Source of the DNA: Caryophanales bacterium UBA7581
GTDB taxonomy: Bacteria; Bacillota_I; Bacilli_A; RFN20; CAG-826
NCBI GenBank assembly: GCA_002477825.1
Contig: DLKT01000047.1
Coordinates: forward strand, 11,731-50,088
Length of the DNA stretch: 38,358 nt
Direction: 5' to 3'
In this document: in pieces, positions 25,187-34,347 of the stretch
Layout of the letters: every line of letters begins with the position of its first letter
How positions within the stretch are numbered: position 1 is the first letter of the stretch
Notes under the pieces: generated by a model
What the model was told of the DNA's origin: nothing
Databases searched by the model: none
The model's input: the letters and a program-made list of their open reading frames with translations, nothing else
Position numbers and translations under genes: made by a program

Positions 25187-26722
25187 ATGGCACAAGTAAA
25201 AGTAGAGCATGTCAATAAAATTTATCCAAATGGAGCGCAAGCAGTTTTTGATTTTTGCTTAGATATTCAAGATCAAGAATTTATCGTTTTTGTCGGTCCA
25301 TCTGGATGCGGAAAATCCACCACTTTACGTATGATTGCGGGCTTAGAAGACATTTCTTCAGGTAAAGTATATATCGATGGAAAGTTTGTAAACTATATTC
25401 AACCGAAAGACCGTCATATCGCGATGGTATTCCAAAGTTATGCTTTATATCCTAATATGTCGGTTTATGATAACTTAGCCTTTGGCTTAAAAATGCGGAA
25501 AAGAAAATTCCCACTTTTAGATAAAGAAGGTAACCAAGTTTATGGTATTGATGAAGGAAAAGTGAAGTCTTTAAAAAGACAAATTGCTAAACTAGAAAAA
25601 GCTTTATTAAAAACACCAGATAATACCGAACTATTAACAAAAAAAGAAGAATTAGAAAAAGAATTATTAGATGCTTCTACCCATGAAAAAGCGATGTATC
25701 GCTTACGTCATTTAACTCGTTCTGAGATTCATGAACGCGTGATGGAAGCTGCTCGTATTTTACAAATTGAAGAATATTTAGCAAGAAAACCTAAAGCACT
25801 ATCGGGCGGACAAAGACAACGTGTCGCTATCGGAAGAGCGATTGTAAGAAATCCAAAATTATTCTTGATGGATGAACCATTAAGTAACTTAGATGCGAAA
25901 CTTCGTTTACAAATGCGCCAAGAAATACTTCGTATCCATCGTGAAATTCATGCCACTACGATTTATGTAACGCATGACCAAACCGAAGCCATGACCATGG
26001 CCGACCGTATCGTCGTTATGAAAGCTGGACACATTCAACAAATCGGTGCGCCAAGAGAAATTTACGCGCATCCAGCCAATGTATTTGTAGCCACCTTTAT
26101 TGGTTCTCCAGCGATGAATTTAATGGAAGGAACCTACTTAAAAAATAAAATTAAGATGGATGAAGAAAGTGACGCAACATTATCCAAAGACTTCATCGAT
26201 GCCATTCATTCTTTCTATCCTAACAAAATTTCTGAATTTGAAAAAGAGCTTCAAGAATTAGAAGAAAACTTTGTGGAACGTAATGAATATCTTCAAAAGA
26301 TTGAAACACTAAAACAAGAACTTGTTCATTTAGAAGATAAAGCAAAGGCTAAAAAAGAAACCGAATTAGCGCGTTTACAAGAGCGTTTAAAAGAATGTGA
26401 AGAAAATCATTCACGTCGCGTTTATCTTTTAAAAGCATTAGAAGCGTTAAAACAAGTCGATGTAAATAAAGAAGTACCAATGTTATTCGGCATTCGTCCT
26501 GAAGGCATTATCTTTAAAGAAGATGGACCTTTTACTTGCGTGATTGAAACCGTAGAACTCGTCGGTGTTGAAAAACTCGTCCATTTCACCTTTAAAAATG
26601 AAAAGATGATTGCTAAAGTGAAAAACACAAAAGAAATAATCGAAGGAGAAACGATGCGTTTTGACTTTGATTTAAAATATTTCCATATCTTTGATAAAGA
26701 AACAGAATTAACCATTCTATAG
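25187..26722 (+). CDS. CUT1-type sugar ABC transporter ATPase with two coiled-coil insertions
   Basis: An ATPase subunit of the MsmK/UgpC type, but 511 residues instead of the usual 360-390. All nucleotide-binding motifs are intact: Walker A GPSGCGKST (37-45), Q-loop Q83, signature LSGGQ (205-209), Walker B LFLMDE (225-230) and switch H263. A Lys/Glu-rich coiled-coil-like insertion (about 104-176) sits in the helical subdomain between Q-loop and signature. A second (about 318-430) splits the C-terminal regulatory OB-fold before FGIRPEG. It would energise the importer whose permeases lie 14 kb upstream. First gene of an operon that also holds a second, shorter ATPase, so the two may pair or serve different importers. 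Confidence 0.9.
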   Translation: MAQVKVEHVNKIYPNGAQAVFDFCLDIQDQEFIVFVGPSGCGKSTTLRMIAGLEDISSGKVYIDGKFVNYIQPKDRHIAMVFQSYALYPNMSVYDNLAFGLKMRKRKFPLLDKEGNQVYGIDEGKVKSLKRQIAKLEKALLKTPDNTELLTKKEELEKELLDASTHEKAMYRLRHLTRSEIHERVMEAARILQIEEYLARKPKALSGGQRQRVAIGRAIVRNPKLFLMDEPLSNLDAKLRLQMRQEILRIHREIHATTIYVTHDQTEAMTMADRIVVMKAGHIQQIGAPREIYAHPANVFVATFIGSPAMNLMEGTYLKNKIKMDEESDATLSKDFIDAIHSFYPNKISEFEKELQELEENFVERNEYLQKIETLKQELVHLEDKAKAKKETELARLQERLKECEENHSRRVYLLKALEALKQVDVNKEVPMLFGIRPEGIIFKEDGPFTCVIETVELVGVEKLVHFTFKNEKMIAKVKNTKEIIEGETMRFDFDLKYFHIFDKETELTIL

Positions 26723-26733
26723 GAGGATTTAAC

Positions 26734-28152
26734 ATGAAAACAAAGACACCAAAAATTGGAATTATTCTTGTATCGCCTCCTCGCTTCCACGATTTAGGCA
26801 TTGGAACCGAGCATGGGCCTTATTCTTTAAGAAAAGAAAAAGTGGCCAAAGAATTACTAACGCATTTTGATTACGCTACTACCATATTCCCAGGTATTAT
26901 CTATACCAAAGAAGAAATGGAGAAAGCTATTTTACTGATGAAGAGTGAAGACGTCGATATGATCTTTACGCACTTCTTATCCTGGGCGGATGATTTTGCT
27001 TGGGCAAGATTTTTAAGAGATATCGGTGACATTCCTTTATTATATGCGACGATTGTTCGTGATGAATTAGGCTTTGAAAATTCCTTTACCGAGGATTCCT
27101 TTATCGAATTTTTAACCGCAGGCGGTTTAGTGGGCTCTTTAGAAGGTTCTGGCGATATTGCACGTCAAAAGAAAAATCAAGTGAAAATCGTTTTAGGTTC
27201 CAAAGAAGAAGTTATGAATGAAACACGTCAAATGGCAAAATTATGTGCTTTACGTCATGAACTCCGTCATCGTAGCATTGCTTTACTTCCTTCTATGAAT
27301 GAAGCCATGTGGTCCACTTATGTTGATCCTTATGATATCTTTACCAAAATTGGACCAGAAATTCGTTTCTTATCCATTGTTGAATTAAGTGAAATCATGG
27401 ATCAAATCAGTGATGAAAGAAGTAATGAAGTCACGAAAAAGATCCTTTCTAAATATGAAGTGAAGGGCACCATCGATGAAGAAAAGATGGCGGCTTCTGT
27501 AAAAGGCAGTTTAGCGTTAGAAGAAATTGCTAGAAAATATGACTGCGAACTTCTCGTGCTAAATGATATTGATAAAGTTTTACAACGTACCATTGGTTTA
27601 CGTCCAGGCTTTACACCTACTCCCGGAACCGATGACGTTTTAGTGGTACCTGAAGGCGATATAGGAGCGGGCTTATGCGCTTATATTTTAAAAAAATTAA
27701 CCTCGCAACACGTTTCCTTTATTGAACCATTCCACATTGATGCTAAAACAGGCACCTTTGCGGCCGGTCACGCAGGACCCAACGACTATACCGATGAATT
27801 AGGCAAAACCATGATTTCAACCGATACGCGTTTTGCAAAATCAAATTTAAAATATGCTGGGGCACCATTTGCCAATCACGTTTTCTCCCCAGGAGAAAAG
27901 ACGATGATTCATCTATCAGAAAATGATGGTAAATTCAAATTAGTGGCTACCCATGTTGAAGTTTTAGATAGTAACCACTTCTTAGATGGTTATTCTCATG
28001 GCTTATTTAGACCTTATATGCCAGTCAATGAGTTCTTCAGTAAACTCTTAGCCATTGGTGTCACGCAACACTACGCCATTACTGCGGGTAACCATTTAAA
28101 AGAAATGCGTGAATTTGCTCGTATCATGGGATTTGATTATTATGAAATCTAA
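26734..28152 (+). CDS. L-fucose/L-arabinose isomerase superfamily protein
   Basis: A 472-residue aldose-ketose isomerase-like protein, cytosolic. The N-terminal Rossmann-like part starts GIILVSPPRF, with a FTHFLSWADDFAW segment. The metal-site region contains EGDIGAGL (about 306-313) and FAAGHAGPND. The C-terminus QHYAITAGNHLKEMREFARIMG matches the end of AraA/FucI-like proteins. It probably interconverts a free aldose and ketose, or a related sugar. The substrate cannot be named, and the family includes many uncharacterised gut members. SD AGGAGG precedes the ATG. Its end overlaps the ROK kinase gene, suggesting the product is phosphorylated next. Confidence 0.78.
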   Translation: MKTKTPKIGIILVSPPRFHDLGIGTEHGPYSLRKEKVAKELLTHFDYATTIFPGIIYTKEEMEKAILLMKSEDVDMIFTHFLSWADDFAWARFLRDIGDIPLLYATIVRDELGFENSFTEDSFIEFLTAGGLVGSLEGSGDIARQKKNQVKIVLGSKEEVMNETRQMAKLCALRHELRHRSIALLPSMNEAMWSTYVDPYDIFTKIGPEIRFLSIVELSEIMDQISDERSNEVTKKILSKYEVKGTIDEEKMAASVKGSLALEEIARKYDCELLVLNDIDKVLQRTIGLRPGFTPTPGTDDVLVVPEGDIGAGLCAYILKKLTSQHVSFIEPFHIDAKTGTFAAGHAGPNDYTDELGKTMISTDTRFAKSNLKYAGAPFANHVFSPGEKTMIHLSENDGKFKLVATHVEVLDSNHFLDGYSHGLFRPYMPVNEFFSKLLAIGVTQHYAITAGNHLKEMREFARIMGFDYYEI

Positions 28153-29014
28153 ATATGCTTATGTTATTGATATGGGTGGTACTTTTTTAAAAGGCGCGAT
28201 CATTGATCATGAACAAAACCTTTTAACACCCGTTTATCAAGTAGAAGCGTGTTCCTCTCAAGATATGGAACAATTTTTAAAAGGGTTTCACGCGATGTTT
28301 GATCTTCTTGAAGAAGAAAGAAATAAGCAAAAACTAGAAATTGCTTTTTTAGCGATTTCTTCACCAGGCCCTTTTGATTATGCAAGTGGCGTATCTTATA
28401 TGAAACATAAATATGCGTGTTTATATGAGAAAAATTTAAAAGAATTACTCCATCAACATTTTCATTTTACTTTTCCTATCTATTTTGAAAATGACGTAAT
28501 TAGTTTTCTTTACGGAGCTTCTAGTTTAGCTACCGATATTGAAAATCAAAACGTATGTGCGATTACTTTAGGCACAGGATTAGGTTATGTGTTAATGAAA
28601 AAAGGGAAGATTGAAAAAAATGCTTTAGGTTCACCTTTAGAAGCTTTATATAATGTCCCTTATGAAGATGGAATTATGGAAGATTATTTTTCAGGAAGAG
28701 GATTACTTTCTTTTTACCTTCGGTTAGGTGGAAAGAATGCTTCCTCAGCCTATGATGTATTTAATTTAGCAAATCAAAAAGACGATTTAGCCCTTTTAGC
28801 GTTTTCGCAATTTGGTGACCATTTGGGTAAAGCTTTACTTCCGTTGATGTTAGAAAACGAAGTATCGGATATTTATTTGGGCGGCCAAGTGAGCAAGTCT
28901 TTTATGTATTTTGAAAAGGCGTTAAAGAATATTTTAGTCGGTATTCATTTTCACGTGAGTGAAGATACGACCAGTGGCGCTTTAAAAGGATTAGCAAAAG
29001 AATTTTTTAAATAA
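28142..29014 (+). CDS. ROK family sugar kinase
   Basis: A 290-residue cytosolic kinase, probably making glucose 6-phosphate or another hexose 6-phosphate from sugars released in the cell. The phosphate-binding motif VIDMGGTFLKGAIID (8-22), the catalytic aspartate in FENDV (D118) and ITLGTGLGYV are present. The cysteine-rich zinc motif common to ROK glucokinases and repressors (CGxxGCxE) is absent, replaced by a GSPLEALYNVPYEDG-type segment. It has no HTH, so it is an enzyme rather than a repressor. The start at 28142 overlaps the isomerase gene by 11 bases, implying translational coupling; the in-frame ATG at 28109 adds a non-family tail. Cellobiose phosphorolysis downstream leaves free glucose, a natural substrate. 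Confidence 0.87.
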   Translation: MKSKYAYVIDMGGTFLKGAIIDHEQNLLTPVYQVEACSSQDMEQFLKGFHAMFDLLEEERNKQKLEIAFLAISSPGPFDYASGVSYMKHKYACLYEKNLKELLHQHFHFTFPIYFENDVISFLYGASSLATDIENQNVCAITLGTGLGYVLMKKGKIEKNALGSPLEALYNVPYEDGIMEDYFSGRGLLSFYLRLGGKNASSAYDVFNLANQKDDLALLAFSQFGDHLGKALLPLMLENEVSDIYLGGQVSKSFMYFEKALKNILVGIHFHVSEDTTSGALKGLAKEFFK

Positions 29015-29031
29015 AATGTGAGGTATTAACG

Positions 29032-31485
29032 ATGAAATATGGACATTTTGATGACGAAAAAAGAGAATATGTAATAGAAACACCTTATACCCCTTCACCT
29101 TGGATTAACTATCTAGGAAACGAAGATTTCTTTTCTTTAATTTCTTCCACTGCGGGTGGTTATTCTTTCTATAAAGATGCGAAATTACGTCGTATTACAC
29201 GTTTTCGTTATAATAACGTACCCGAAGATATGGACGGAAGACATTTTTATATTGTTGATCAAGATGTCATGTGGTCACCGGCCTTTTTACCTTTAAAAAC
29301 TGAATTAGATCATTATGAATGCCATCATGGTATGGGCTATACAACCTTTAAAGCAAAAAAGAATGGATTATCTTCTTCTTTAACTTGCTTTGTCCCCCTT
29401 CATGATTGGTGTGAAATTAATGAATTAACCTTAAAAAATGAGACGAATAAAGTGAAAAAAATTCGTCTTTTCTCGATGGTTGAATTTTGCTTATGGAATG
29501 CGAGTGACGACTCCCAAAACTTCCAAAGAAATTATTCAACGGGTGAAGTCGAAATCGAAAAACAAACGATTTATCATAAAACCGAATATCGGGAAAGAAG
29601 AAACCATTTTAGCTTTTATAGTACGAATGGAAACGTTGTTGGTTTTGATACCGACCGTCAAAGCTTTTTAGGCGCTTTTAACGGATATAGTACACCGAGT
29701 GTTGTGATGAAGAAAAAATCCAATAACTCCATCGCTTCTGGCTGGGCACCGATCGCGAGCTTTGAAATCGAAATCGAATTACAACCTAACGAAGAAAAAC
29801 ATGTGCATTTCATTTTAGGTTATGTCGAAAATAAAGAAGAAGAGAAATGGGACGCTTTACATATTATTAATAAGAAAAACGCCCATGCTTTAATAGAAAA
29901 ATATCAAACACATGAAGCCATTCAAAAGGCGTTTAATGAATTACATGCTTATTGGGAAGAATTATTCTCTCATTATCATGTTTCTTCTAATGATCATAAA
30001 ATGGACCGCATGGTTAACATTTGGAACCAATACCAATGTATGGTGACCTTTAATATGTCCCGTAGTGCTTCTTATTATGAATCGGGGATTGGTCGCGGAA
30101 TGGGTTTCCGTGATTCTTGTCAAGACCTATTAGGTTTCGTGCATATGATTCCAAAAAGAGCAAGAGAAAGAATTTTAGATATTGCTAGCATCCAAAAAGA
30201 AGATGGAAGTACCTATCATCAATATCAACCTTTAACCAAAAGAGGAAACTTGGATATCGGTGGTGGCTTTAATGATGATCCATTATGGCTAATCGCCGCT
30301 ACTTACGCATATGTAAGTGAAACCGGTGATGAAAGCATTCTTCATGAACTTGTTCCTTTTGATAACGATGAAAATAAAAAGGCAACCTTAATGGAACATT
30401 TAAAGTGCAGTATTAACTACACCTTATCCCACTTAGGTCCTCATCAATTACCATTAATCGGACGAGCAGACTGGAACGATTGTTTAAATTTAAACTGTTT
30501 CTCTAAAGAACCAGGCGAATCTTTCCAAACCTGTTCTAACTTTGAATCGCATAAAGCAGAATCCGTCTTTATTGCCGGAATGTTTGTAAAATACGGAAAA
30601 GAATATGCGGCCTTAGCGAACTTCTTAAACGATAAAAACGAAGAAAAACGCGTTTTAAAAGCGGTCGAAGAAATGGTAACAAGTATTGAAAAAAGTGGCT
30701 GGGACGGCGAATGGTTTATTCGGGCTTATGACGCTTTTTCTAACCCAGTAGGAAGTCACGTATGTGAAGAAGGAAAAATCTATATTGAACCCCAAGGTAT
30801 GTGCGTTATGGCAGAGGTTGGTTTAGATAACCATATGGCTGAACGCGCTTTAAAGAGTGTAGAAAAATATTTAGATACAAAATATGGTATTGTTTTATTA
30901 CAACCTGCCTATCAAACCTATCATCTAAATTTAGGTGAAGTTTCTTCTTATCCACCTGGATATAAAGAAAATGCAGGTATCTTCTGTCATAATAATCCTT
31001 GGATTAGTTGTGCGGAAGCTGTTCTAAGAAAAGGAGACCGAGCTTTTGAAGTCTATCGTAAGATTTGTCCTGCCTATATTGAAGATATTTCGGATATTCA
31101 TCGTTCCGAACCTTACGTATATTCTCAAATGATTGCGGGTAAAGACGCACCGCATTTTGGAGAAGCGAAAAACTCCTGGTTAACGGGAACCGCAGCCTGG
31201 ACGTTTGTTAATATTTCGCAATATATCTTAGGTATTCAACCTACTTTATATGGTTTAAAAGTAGACCCAGTTTTACCATCGCATATTAATGAATTAGAAA
31301 TTCGTCGACTTTATCGCGGTGTTTTCTATCACATTCATATGAAACGTGGAAATCATTATACTTTAAAAGTGAACCATCAAGAAGTGAAAGGAAGAGTTAT
31401 CCCACTTCTAAAAGATATAAAAGAAGTTTTAGTTGAAGTAACCTATGTCGATGAATCAAAGGAGGACGAATTATGCCAGAAATAA
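29032..31485 (+). CDS. GH94 cellobiose phosphorylase
   Basis: Phosphorolyses cellobiose to alpha-glucose 1-phosphate and glucose in the cytosol, saving one ATP compared with hydrolysis. The 817-residue length equals that of characterised cellobiose phosphorylases. An N-terminal beta-sandwich (to about 290) leads through a helical linker to an (alpha/alpha)6 barrel. The sequence GFRDSCQDLLGFVHMIP, then the QPLTKRGN and GGFNDDPLWL stretch, and IGRADWNDCLNLNCF (general acid D480 or D483) are those of cellobiose rather than chitobiose or cellodextrin phosphorylases. The phosphate-site region near KNSWLTGTAAW is also present. SD GTGAGG. The next gene overlaps its end by 13 bases. This is the firmest substrate clue in the window: beta-1,4-glucose disaccharides reach the cytosol. 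Confidence 0.95.
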   Translation: MKYGHFDDEKREYVIETPYTPSPWINYLGNEDFFSLISSTAGGYSFYKDAKLRRITRFRYNNVPEDMDGRHFYIVDQDVMWSPAFLPLKTELDHYECHHGMGYTTFKAKKNGLSSSLTCFVPLHDWCEINELTLKNETNKVKKIRLFSMVEFCLWNASDDSQNFQRNYSTGEVEIEKQTIYHKTEYRERRNHFSFYSTNGNVVGFDTDRQSFLGAFNGYSTPSVVMKKKSNNSIASGWAPIASFEIEIELQPNEEKHVHFILGYVENKEEEKWDALHIINKKNAHALIEKYQTHEAIQKAFNELHAYWEELFSHYHVSSNDHKMDRMVNIWNQYQCMVTFNMSRSASYYESGIGRGMGFRDSCQDLLGFVHMIPKRARERILDIASIQKEDGSTYHQYQPLTKRGNLDIGGGFNDDPLWLIAATYAYVSETGDESILHELVPFDNDENKKATLMEHLKCSINYTLSHLGPHQLPLIGRADWNDCLNLNCFSKEPGESFQTCSNFESHKAESVFIAGMFVKYGKEYAALANFLNDKNEEKRVLKAVEEMVTSIEKSGWDGEWFIRAYDAFSNPVGSHVCEEGKIYIEPQGMCVMAEVGLDNHMAERALKSVEKYLDTKYGIVLLQPAYQTYHLNLGEVSSYPPGYKENAGIFCHNNPWISCAEAVLRKGDRAFEVYRKICPAYIEDISDIHRSEPYVYSQMIAGKDAPHFGEAKNSWLTGTAAWTFVNISQYILGIQPTLYGLKVDPVLPSHINELEIRRLYRGVFYHIHMKRGNHYTLKVNHQEVKGRVIPLLKDIKEVLVEVTYVDESKEDELCQK

Positions 31486-32627
31486 AATTTGAACATATTG
31501 AAAAATATTATAGTAAAGATAATCATGTCGTCTTTGATTTTAATTTAGAAATTCACGATAAAGAATTTATCGTTTTAGTCGGACCTTCAGGATGCGGGAA
31601 ATCAACCACCCTTCGTATGGTTGCTGGCTTAGAAGATATCACGAGTGGAGAACTTTATATTGATGGACGTTTAGTGAATGACGTTCAAGCCAAAGATCGA
31701 GGCATTTCTATGGTTTTCCAATCCTATGCTTTATTTCCTAATTTAAGTGTTAGAAGAAATATTTCTTATGGCTTAGAAATAAAAAAAGTTCCCACCATCG
31801 TGCAAAAGAAAGTCTATGATAAAGAAAAGAAAGCCTACGTTTTAAAAGAGGTAACTGTTTATAAAAAGATGCCAAAAGACGAAATCAAAAGAAGAGTGGA
31901 TCATGCGGCAGAAATTTTAGGCTTAACCGAATATTTAGACCGTAAACCAAGAGCTTTATCGGGTGGACAAAAGCAAAGAGTAGCGTTAGGTAGAACCATC
32001 GTTTGTGATTCTAAAGTCTTCTTAATGGATGAACCTTTAAGTAACTTAGACGCAAAATTACGGGTACAGATGCGGAAAGAAATTACCGATTTAACCAAAC
32101 GATTAGGGGCAACAACGATTTATGTTACTCATGACCAATTAGAAGCGATGACCATGGCGGATCGTATCGTCATTATGAATAAAGGGGTGGTACAACAAAT
32201 TGGTACCCCAGAAGAAGTGTATCATCATCCTAAAAATAAATTTGTAGCGGCTTTTATTGGTTCTCCCACGATGAATTTTATGGAAGGAACCATTGGTCAA
32301 GATAGTGTTACTTTTAAAGACGGACAATCTTTTAAAATGACAAAAGATTTAAAAGAAACTTTAAAGGCTCATCAAAATGAAACCTTAACATTTGGGATTC
32401 GTTCTGAAGATATTACCATCAAAGATAATGGAGAATTAAAAGGCACGATTACCATGATTGAATTGTTAGGCAAAGATAGTATTATTCATGTATCTTTTAA
32501 TGACCAATCTTTAGCGATTTATTATGATGAAGTACATGAATATAAAGTCGGAGACGTTCTTTCTTTTTCCTTTAACCAAGATAGAATTCACGTCTTTGAT
32601 CAAAATGAAGAAACGATTACAAAATAA
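31473..32627 (+). CDS. CUT1-type sugar ABC transporter ATPase (MsmK/UgpC-like)
   Basis: A 384-residue ATPase of a carbohydrate importer. Walker A GPSGCGKST (37-45), Q-loop in MVFQSYALFPN, signature LSGGQ (162-166), Walker B VFLMDEPLSNLDAK and a C-terminal OB-type regulatory domain ending in FGIRSEDITIK are present. A short Lys-rich insertion (about 103-135) sits where the 511-residue ATPase at 25187 has its longer coiled coil, so the two are related. SD AAAGGAGG lies inside the end of the phosphorylase gene, and the ORFs overlap by 13 bases. Having two different ATPases near one permease pair suggests a heterodimer or a shared ATPase for several importers. Confidence 0.93.
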   Translation: MPEIKFEHIEKYYSKDNHVVFDFNLEIHDKEFIVLVGPSGCGKSTTLRMVAGLEDITSGELYIDGRLVNDVQAKDRGISMVFQSYALFPNLSVRRNISYGLEIKKVPTIVQKKVYDKEKKAYVLKEVTVYKKMPKDEIKRRVDHAAEILGLTEYLDRKPRALSGGQKQRVALGRTIVCDSKVFLMDEPLSNLDAKLRVQMRKEITDLTKRLGATTIYVTHDQLEAMTMADRIVIMNKGVVQQIGTPEEVYHHPKNKFVAAFIGSPTMNFMEGTIGQDSVTFKDGQSFKMTKDLKETLKAHQNETLTFGIRSEDITIKDNGELKGTITMIELLGKDSIIHVSFNDQSLAIYYDEVHEYKVGDVLSFSFNQDRIHVFDQNEETITK

Positions 32628-32639
32628 AGGATAAAAAGT

Positions 32640-34319
32640 ATGATGAAGTTAAAAAAAATCGCCTTAGGGCTCTTCTTTATAACTTCTTTAGCGTCTTGTA
32701 GTATTTCTTTTGGGCCCACACCAACTTCTTCTAACCTCTCGACTACATTACCCACTACGACGACACCAACAACCGTTTTACCTACCACGAGTGTAGCGAG
32801 TTCAAGTAGTTCGAAAAACGAAAAAGTCATTCAAAAAATTGAATGGATCAATAAGCCTGTGGTGAACTCTTATAATGGAGAACCATTAAGCTTTTCATCG
32901 TATGGGAAAATTCGGGTAATTTATCAAAATCAAACGACCGAAGAAGTTACATTACAAAAAGAAAATATGAAAACCAATCGAATCGATATTAATTCGTTTG
33001 ATTTACAATACGCTTATATTAATTATGAAGATTTCTCTTTAAGGTTTGAAGTACAATTAGAAAAAAGAAAAGCCTCTTCTAGTGTCGAATTTGTAAAAAA
33101 ATTAGGCGTAGGTTGGAATTTAGGTAATGCCTTTTCTGCCGCATTAGATGGCTTTGACGCTACCCGGAATAGTGGTATTGTTGAAGAACTCGGCTTTAGC
33201 ATGGACGAGTTAGAAATGTTCTGTGAAGTGAGAGACCAACCACAAGCCTATCGAGGAAAAATTACCAAAGCGACCATTCAAGCAGTATATGAAAAAGGTT
33301 TCCGTTCCATTCGTATTCCTATTTCCTGGTCGAATCATATGGACAAAGATGGTACCATTCATGAAAAATGGATGAATCGTATTCAAGAAGTGGTGAATTA
33401 TATCTATCAAGATTACACGGATGTTTATATTATCTTAACGTTGATGGATGGTTTAGATGGTTATGATTTATCGAATGCCCATCAACAAAAGACGATGAAT
33501 TTAATTACAAATGTTTGGACTCAAGTTTCGGAACGCTTTAAAGACTATGACGAACGTCTTATATTTGAAAACCTTAATGAACCCATGTATGATGAAAATT
33601 TGAAATGGGATATGGATCCAAAACAAACCAAATACCAAGCTCAGTATAAAGAAGCAAATCAAAATTTGATGAAATATAACCAAAAATTTGTGGATATTGT
33701 TCGCGCAAGTAATAGTGAAAAGAATAAAAACCGTTATTTGACCGTTAACACCTATGGAAATATTCCTGAGTATGTTTATGATGAAACGGTAAAAAAAGTA
33801 TCGCAATTCACTTTACCTAACGATACCGCAACCGATAAGATTTTATATAACGGGCATGCCTATTATCCGCATTATTTTTCTTATCATAATAGCGATAGCG
33901 GCCTATACACGGATTCGTGGAGTGCTAGTAATGTAAATGATACAAAACCCATTAAGAATATGTTTCAAAACCTTTATAACACCTACGTTAAAAACGGCAT
34001 TGGTGTCATTATTAGTGAATGGGGAAGTATCGACCGTAATGTCGTAGGGCGCGATCAAGCAAGAGTAGATCATGCTTATTATTACATGAAAACCGCAACC
34101 GATTATGATATTGCATGTTTCGTTTGGGATAATGGCGCTGTTTCAGGTGATGAGCATGAAGAAGCCTTTGGATTTTTAAATAAACACAAAGCATCCGGCC
34201 TTTATGATGACATGGTGAAGAAAAGTTATGTCAATTATCAAAACGAAATTTTATGGTATCATGAAAATATTCTTTCATCGATTTTTAACGGATATCACGC
34301 AGAAACTGCAATTTTGTAG
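32640..34319 (+). CDS. GH5 family endoglucanase-like lipoprotein with altered His motif
   Basis: A 559-residue surface lipoprotein predicted to cut beta-1,4-glucan. The signal peptide ends LASC (C20). A Thr/Pro/Ser linker (25-60), a small Ig-like domain (about 63-142) and a GH5 barrel (about 150-550) follow. The barrel has GVGWNLGN, R225 in IRIPISW, acid/base E314 in NLNEP, H406/Y408 in GHAYYP, nucleophile E460 in ISEWGS and a late FVWDNG tryptophan. The family His-His on strand 3, usually within NIHHD, is replaced here by TLMDG (267-271). That may change specificity or rate. A related gene starts at 37716. It ends the operon; no clear terminator follows. ATG 32643 is an alternative start. 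Confidence 0.87.
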   Translation: MMKLKKIALGLFFITSLASCSISFGPTPTSSNLSTTLPTTTTPTTVLPTTSVASSSSSKNEKVIQKIEWINKPVVNSYNGEPLSFSSYGKIRVIYQNQTTEEVTLQKENMKTNRIDINSFDLQYAYINYEDFSLRFEVQLEKRKASSSVEFVKKLGVGWNLGNAFSAALDGFDATRNSGIVEELGFSMDELEMFCEVRDQPQAYRGKITKATIQAVYEKGFRSIRIPISWSNHMDKDGTIHEKWMNRIQEVVNYIYQDYTDVYIILTLMDGLDGYDLSNAHQQKTMNLITNVWTQVSERFKDYDERLIFENLNEPMYDENLKWDMDPKQTKYQAQYKEANQNLMKYNQKFVDIVRASNSEKNKNRYLTVNTYGNIPEYVYDETVKKVSQFTLPNDTATDKILYNGHAYYPHYFSYHNSDSGLYTDSWSASNVNDTKPIKNMFQNLYNTYVKNGIGVIISEWGSIDRNVVGRDQARVDHAYYYMKTATDYDIACFVWDNGAVSGDEHEEAFGFLNKHKASGLYDDMVKKSYVNYQNEILWYHENILSSIFNGYHAETAIL

Positions 34320-34347
34320 TTCCTTTTGTTTTTTACCTATTTAATAT

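Noticed and set aside
26422..26790. 122-codon open frame on the minus strand across the end of the ATPase gene
   Set aside because: Antisense to two solid genes, with no family resemblance or translation signal.
28142..29014. ROK protein as an XylR/NagC-type repressor of the locus
   Set aside because: It has no N-terminal helix-turn-helix; the sequence begins at the kinase phosphate-binding motif.
33501..33806. 101-codon hydrophobic minus-strand open frame inside the GH5 gene
   Set aside because: Hydrophobicity arises from the complement of a charged, Asp/Asn/Lys-rich coding sequence; no SD or context.
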